In this document: positions 61,462 through 64,000 of the stretch, piece by piece
How the letters are laid out: every line of letters begins with the position of its first letter
Position numbering within the stretch: position 1 is the first letter of the stretch
Source of the DNA: Devosia sp. ZB163
GTDB taxonomy: Bacteria; Pseudomonadota; Alphaproteobacteria; Rhizobiales; Devosiaceae
NCBI RefSeq assembly: GCF_028613635.1
Contig: NZ_JAQRMY010000001.1
Coordinates: 663,778 to 727,777, forward strand
Reading direction: 5' to 3'
Length of the DNA: 64,000 nucleotides
Notes under the pieces: model-generated
Told to the model about the DNA's origin: nothing
Databases searched by the model: none
The model's input: only the letters and a program-made list of their open reading frames with translations
Translations under genes and position numbers: made by a program

Positions 61462-62466
61462 TCAGCTTTGTGACTGCCGCGACGCTTCTTTCCGTGCCAG
61501 CTTCGCCGCCTTGTTGCGCGCCGCAACCTCGGCTGCGTCGTCACCGAGGTGCGCCTCGCCCCGCACTCGCGCCAGCTCCATCTGCCGTTCGCGCTCGGAG
61601 GCGCCGGCGGGGGCGGCTTCGGCGCAATCGGGGCAGAGCGAGCCGACGGCTTCGTGCGGCAGCATCGGGTTGCGGCAGGCGCGGCAGAGGACGGCTTCGC
61701 CCTCGTGGAGGCCGTGGGTGACCGAGACACGCTCGTCGAAGACGAAGCACTCGCCGTTGAAGCGGCTATCCTCTGCAGGGACGGCCTCGAGGTATTTGAG
61801 GATGCCGCCCTTGAGGTGGAAGACTTCCTTGAAGCCCTGCGACAGCATGTAGGCCGAGGCCTTCTCGCAGCGGATGCCGCCGGTGCAGAACATCGCCACC
61901 TTGGGGTGCCGCGCCGGATCGAGCGTGGCGACGTAGTCCTTGAACTCGGTGAAGCTTTGCGTCTGGGGATCGCGGGCATTGGCGAAGGTGCCGAGCGCCA
62001 CTTCGTAGTCGTTGCGCGTGTCGATGACGGTCACATCGTTGCGGCTGATGAGCCCGTTCCAGTCGCGCGCCTCGACATAGGTGCCGACGATCCGGTTCGG
62101 ATCGGCCTCGGGCGCGCGCAGCGTCACGATCTCGGGCTTCAGCCGCACCTTCATCCTGAGGAACGGCATCTCGCTGGCGCCGGAGAACTTGGCTTCGGCC
62201 CCGGCGAGCCGGCCGGCCCAGAGCGGAGCCGTTTCGAACCACGCCATCAGCTCGTCGATCGCCTCGGGCGTGCCGGCGACGGTGCCGTTGATGCCTTCGG
62301 GGGCGAGGATGAAGGTGCCGCGGATCTTGCGTGCGCAGCAGAACTCGGCGAGCTCGGGCTTCAGCCCGGCGCAATCTTTGAGATCCGCAAATTTGTACAG
62401 GGCCAGAACCTTGTATCGGTTCGGCTGATCGGGCAGGTTCGCGGCGATTTCTTCAAGCTCGGACAT
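61462..62466 (-). CDS. trhO: tRNA U34 hydroxylase (rhodanese family)
   Basis: 334 residues, TrhO/YceA: an N-terminal acylphosphatase-like part with '[17 protein letters not shown]' (given in part), a rhodanese domain with the active Cys in '[17 protein letters not shown]' and '[12 protein letters not shown]', then a C-terminal zinc-binding part with paired Cys ('CRACRNP', 'CPDCAEA'). TrhO makes 5-hydroxyuridine at tRNA position 34 using prephenate-independent oxygen chemistry. ATG 62466 is where the family begins; a longer frame to 62508 is non-native. Confidence 0.95.
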   Translation of the reverse strand: MSELEEIAANLPDQPNRYKVLALYKFADLKDCAGLKPELAEFCCARKIRGTFILAPEGINGTVAGTPEAIDELMAWFETAPLWAGRLAGAEAKFSGASEMPFLRMKVRLKPEIVTLRAPEADPNRIVGTYVEARDWNGLISRNDVTVIDTRNDYEVALGTFANARDPQTQSFTEFKDYVATLDPARHPKVAMFCTGGIRCEKASAYMLSQGFKEVFHLKGGILKYLEAVPAEDSRFNGECFVFDERVSVTHGLHEGEAVLCRACRNPMLPHEAVGSLCPDCAEAAPAGASERERQMELARVRGEAHLGDDAAEVAARNKAAKLARKEASRQSQS

Positions 62467-62527
62467 CGGCGGCGGTGTAGCATCCGCGCGCGCTCCCGGG
62501 CAAATCACCAGAACGGGGAGAACGAAA

Positions 62528-63553
62528 ATGACCTATCGGGCCAGCGATGCTCGCTATGGCAGCATGCAGTATCGGTACACCGGGCGCTCCGGGCTGAAGC
62601 TGCCGGTGATCAGCCTGGGGCTCTGGCAGAATTTCGGCGGCACGCGCGACTATCCCAGCGCCTTCGAGATCCTGAGCTACGCCTTCGACAAGGGCGTCAC
62701 CCATTTCGACCTCGCCAACAACTACGGCCCGCCGCCGGGCGCCGCCGAGGAGCTGTTCGGCGACGTGATGGCGCGCGACTTCCGCCCCTATCGCGACGAG
62801 ATGATCATCTCGTCCAAGGCCGGCTGGACCATGTGGGAGGGACCATACGGCGACCGCGGCTCGCGCAAGTACATCATCGCCTCGGCCGACCAGAGCCTGA
62901 AGCGCATGGGGCTCGAGTACTTCGATATCTTCTACTCGCACCGCTATGACCCCGAGACCCCGCTCGAGGAGACCATGGGCGCGCTGGCGCAGCTCTACCG
63001 GCAGGGCAAGACGCTCTATGTCGGCATCTCGATGTATCCCGAAAAGCAGACCCGCGAGGCGGTCGGCATCCTCAAGGACATGGGCGTGCCCTGCCTGATC
63101 CACCAGCCGAACTACTCGATCCTCAACCGCTGGATCGAGGAGGACGGCACCATGGCCGCCTGTGCCGAGCTGGGGGTCGGCATCATCGCCTTCTCGCCGC
63201 TGCAGCAGGGGATCCTGTCGGGCAAGTACAACAAGCTGAAGGGCGATCTCGAAGGCACCCGCGCCTCGGAGAACTACTCGCTCAACGCCGGCCGGCTCGA
63301 GCCGCGCATCCTCGAGGCGGTGGAAAAGCTCGGCGCCATCGCCGACGCGCGCAAGCAGACCATGGTGCAGCTGGCGCTCGCCTGGGTGCTCAGGAAGAAG
63401 GAAGTGACCTCGGCGCTGATCGGGGTGCGGACGCTTGAGCAGCTCAAGGACTGCCTCGGGGCGCTCGACAACCTCGAGCTCAGTGCCGAGGAGATCGAGG
63501 CGATCGATGCGGCCGCCAAGGGCGGCATGATCGATAGCCGGCCGAACAGGTAG
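62528..63553 (+). CDS. gpr: Aldo/keto reductase, L-glyceraldehyde-3-phosphate reductase type
   Basis: 341 residues, close in pattern to YghZ/Gpr: '[23 protein letters not shown]' (given in part), catalytic Asp/Tyr in '[19 protein letters not shown]' (given in part), Lys in '[19 protein letters not shown]' (given in part) and His in '[16 protein letters not shown]'. NADPH-binding '[18 protein letters not shown]' (given in part) is conserved. YghZ-type enzymes detoxify methylglyoxal or reduce L-glyceraldehyde-3-phosphate. GAACGAAAA precedes the ATG. Confidence 0.93.
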   Translation: MTYRASDARYGSMQYRYTGRSGLKLPVISLGLWQNFGGTRDYPSAFEILSYAFDKGVTHFDLANNYGPPPGAAEELFGDVMARDFRPYRDEMIISSKAGWTMWEGPYGDRGSRKYIIASADQSLKRMGLEYFDIFYSHRYDPETPLEETMGALAQLYRQGKTLYVGISMYPEKQTREAVGILKDMGVPCLIHQPNYSILNRWIEEDGTMAACAELGVGIIAFSPLQQGILSGKYNKLKGDLEGTRASENYSLNAGRLEPRILEAVEKLGAIADARKQTMVQLALAWVLRKKEVTSALIGVRTLEQLKDCLGALDNLELSAEEIEAIDAAAKGGMIDSRPNR

Positions 63554-63572
63554 GGGCTCGACCCAACGGGGC

Positions 63573-63677
63573 CCCGCCTCCCTCCCCCTTGAGGGGAGGG
63601 ATCGAGGGAGGGGGTCGTACTGTGATCACCGATGGACCCCCACCCCCAGCCCCTCCCCTCAAGGGGGAGGGGAGCCC
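63573..63677. repeat. Paired REP-like inverted repeats
   Basis: CTCCCCCTTGAGGGGAGG occurs near 63580 and as its inverse near 63650 (CCTCCCCTCAAGGGGGAG), giving two hairpins in opposite orientation around a short spacer, as in bacterial BIME/REP pairs. The right copy overlaps the end of the O-antigen-ligase-like gene. Confidence 0.7.
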
Positions 63678-64000
63678 GGACGGCCCACGATCGCCGCCGA
63701 CAGCACCACGTAGATCGTGAGCGTCATCGGCGCGGCGAGGAAGGTGTCGGGGAGGCCCAGCACCAGCGCGCCGGTGACCAGCACCAGGAGGGCATGGAGG
63801 CGCTGCGGGGAGCGGTCCTCGCGCGGCAGCCGAAGATAGCCGACGATCGGCGCGGCAAGGATCAGTGCCCAGGCCGCGAGGCCGAGCACGCCGCCCGAGA
63901 CGGCGAACTGCAGCACATCGTTATGGAGATGGACGACCTGGCCCCAGCTCAGTTGCTCGGGGGTCAGGAGCGCGCGCACCGGCTCCATCATGGCGCTGGT
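63659..64000 (-). CDS. O-antigen-ligase-like membrane protein, 3' part
   Basis: The C-terminal ~113 residues of a gene that runs past the window edge. 'HLHNDVLQFAVSGGVLGLAAWALILAAPI' (given in part) is the conserved H-x-H-N-x-x-L segment of O-antigen ligase/Wzy_C family proteins, followed by two more helices ('LHALLVLVTGALVLGL', 'TLTIYVVLSAAIV'). The last codons (Ser-Pro-Pro-Pro-stop) lie inside the REP repeat, so the repeat supplies the stop. No start is in the window. Confidence 0.85.
   Translation of the reverse strand, partial: TSAMMEPVRALLTPEQLSWGQVVHLHNDVLQFAVSGGVLGLAAWALILAAPIVGYLRLPREDRSPQRLHALLVLVTGALVLGLPDTFLAAPMTLTIYVVLSAAIVGRPGSPPP

Noticed and set aside
59125-61473. 782-residue open frame antisense to the PaaK-like and LysR genes
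   Set aside because: It covers two well-supported genes and has no recognisable motif.

Overview
The window is 64 kb of GC-rich chromosome from an alphaproteobacterium. It is most likely a Hyphomicrobiales (Rhizobiales) member close to Devosia. The reasons are an Usg-family protein, a GroEL paralogue without the usual GGM tail, an Irr-type palindrome in front of a membrane ferritin (mbfA), Tad/Cpa pilus genes, many sugar and amino-acid transporters, and the gene style throughout. The genus is an inference from protein resemblance, not a database result.

Layout. 1-5.2 kb: two small conserved proteins, groES-groEL, and a chrB-chrA chromate pair in which chrB carries a two-base duplication frameshift. 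5.4-9.4 kb: a two-component system divergent from a PepSY protein/cytochrome b561 pair, flanked by insertion-sequence debris (an IS110 start, an IS30 fragment, and a 507-bp element with about 85-bp inverted ends). 9.6-18.9 kb: a LysR regulator divergent from seven genes (ABC importer, serine hydrolase, D-aminoacylase-type deacylase, CobW GTPase, D-amino-acid dehydrogenase). They look like one pathway for importing and catabolising an N-acyl-D-amino-acid-like compound. 19.4-21.2 kb: a decayed tyrosine recombinase beside tRNA-Ser(GGA). 21.3-32 kb: housekeeping and accessory genes, including a frameshifted YjbR, 1-Cys peroxiredoxin, CreA, part of an amino-acid ABC importer, two small cyclic-nucleotide-binding proteins, a SelT/SelW-like protein, 6-phosphogluconate dehydrogenase, a uronate-dehydrogenase-like SDR and a sorbosone-dehydrogenase-like protein. 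32-35.6 kb: a partial Tad pilus locus (TadD-like, CpaC, CpaB). 35.7-39.2 kb: an RNA methyltransferase, a diguanylate cyclase and an FAD oxidoreductase. 39.2-40.05 kb: a gene-free stretch with unusually strong hairpins.

40.8-44.2 kb is the most interesting part. A thymidylate-synthase homologue has Asp where dUMP enzymes have Asn, the hallmark of (d)CMP hydroxymethylases. It overlaps a gene resembling the alpha-glutamyl/putrescinyl-thymine pyrophosphorylase clade 3 family, predicted in the literature to make hypermodified bases. Running head-on into this pair, and sharing the same CTAG at the stop codons, is a HigB-like toxin/XRE-ImmA antitoxin pair. I read this as a compact base- or nucleotide-modification island with an addiction or regulatory module, inserted beside lepA.

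44.4-64 kb is mostly ordinary chromosome: lepA, small membrane and methyltransferase genes, extensin-like protein, GNAT, LysR regulators, mbfA, GMC oxidoreductase, phenylacetate-CoA-ligase-like protein, trhO, aldo/keto reductase and the 3' end of an O-antigen-ligase-like gene. It also holds two pairs of tiny paralogous proteins and REP-like repeats.
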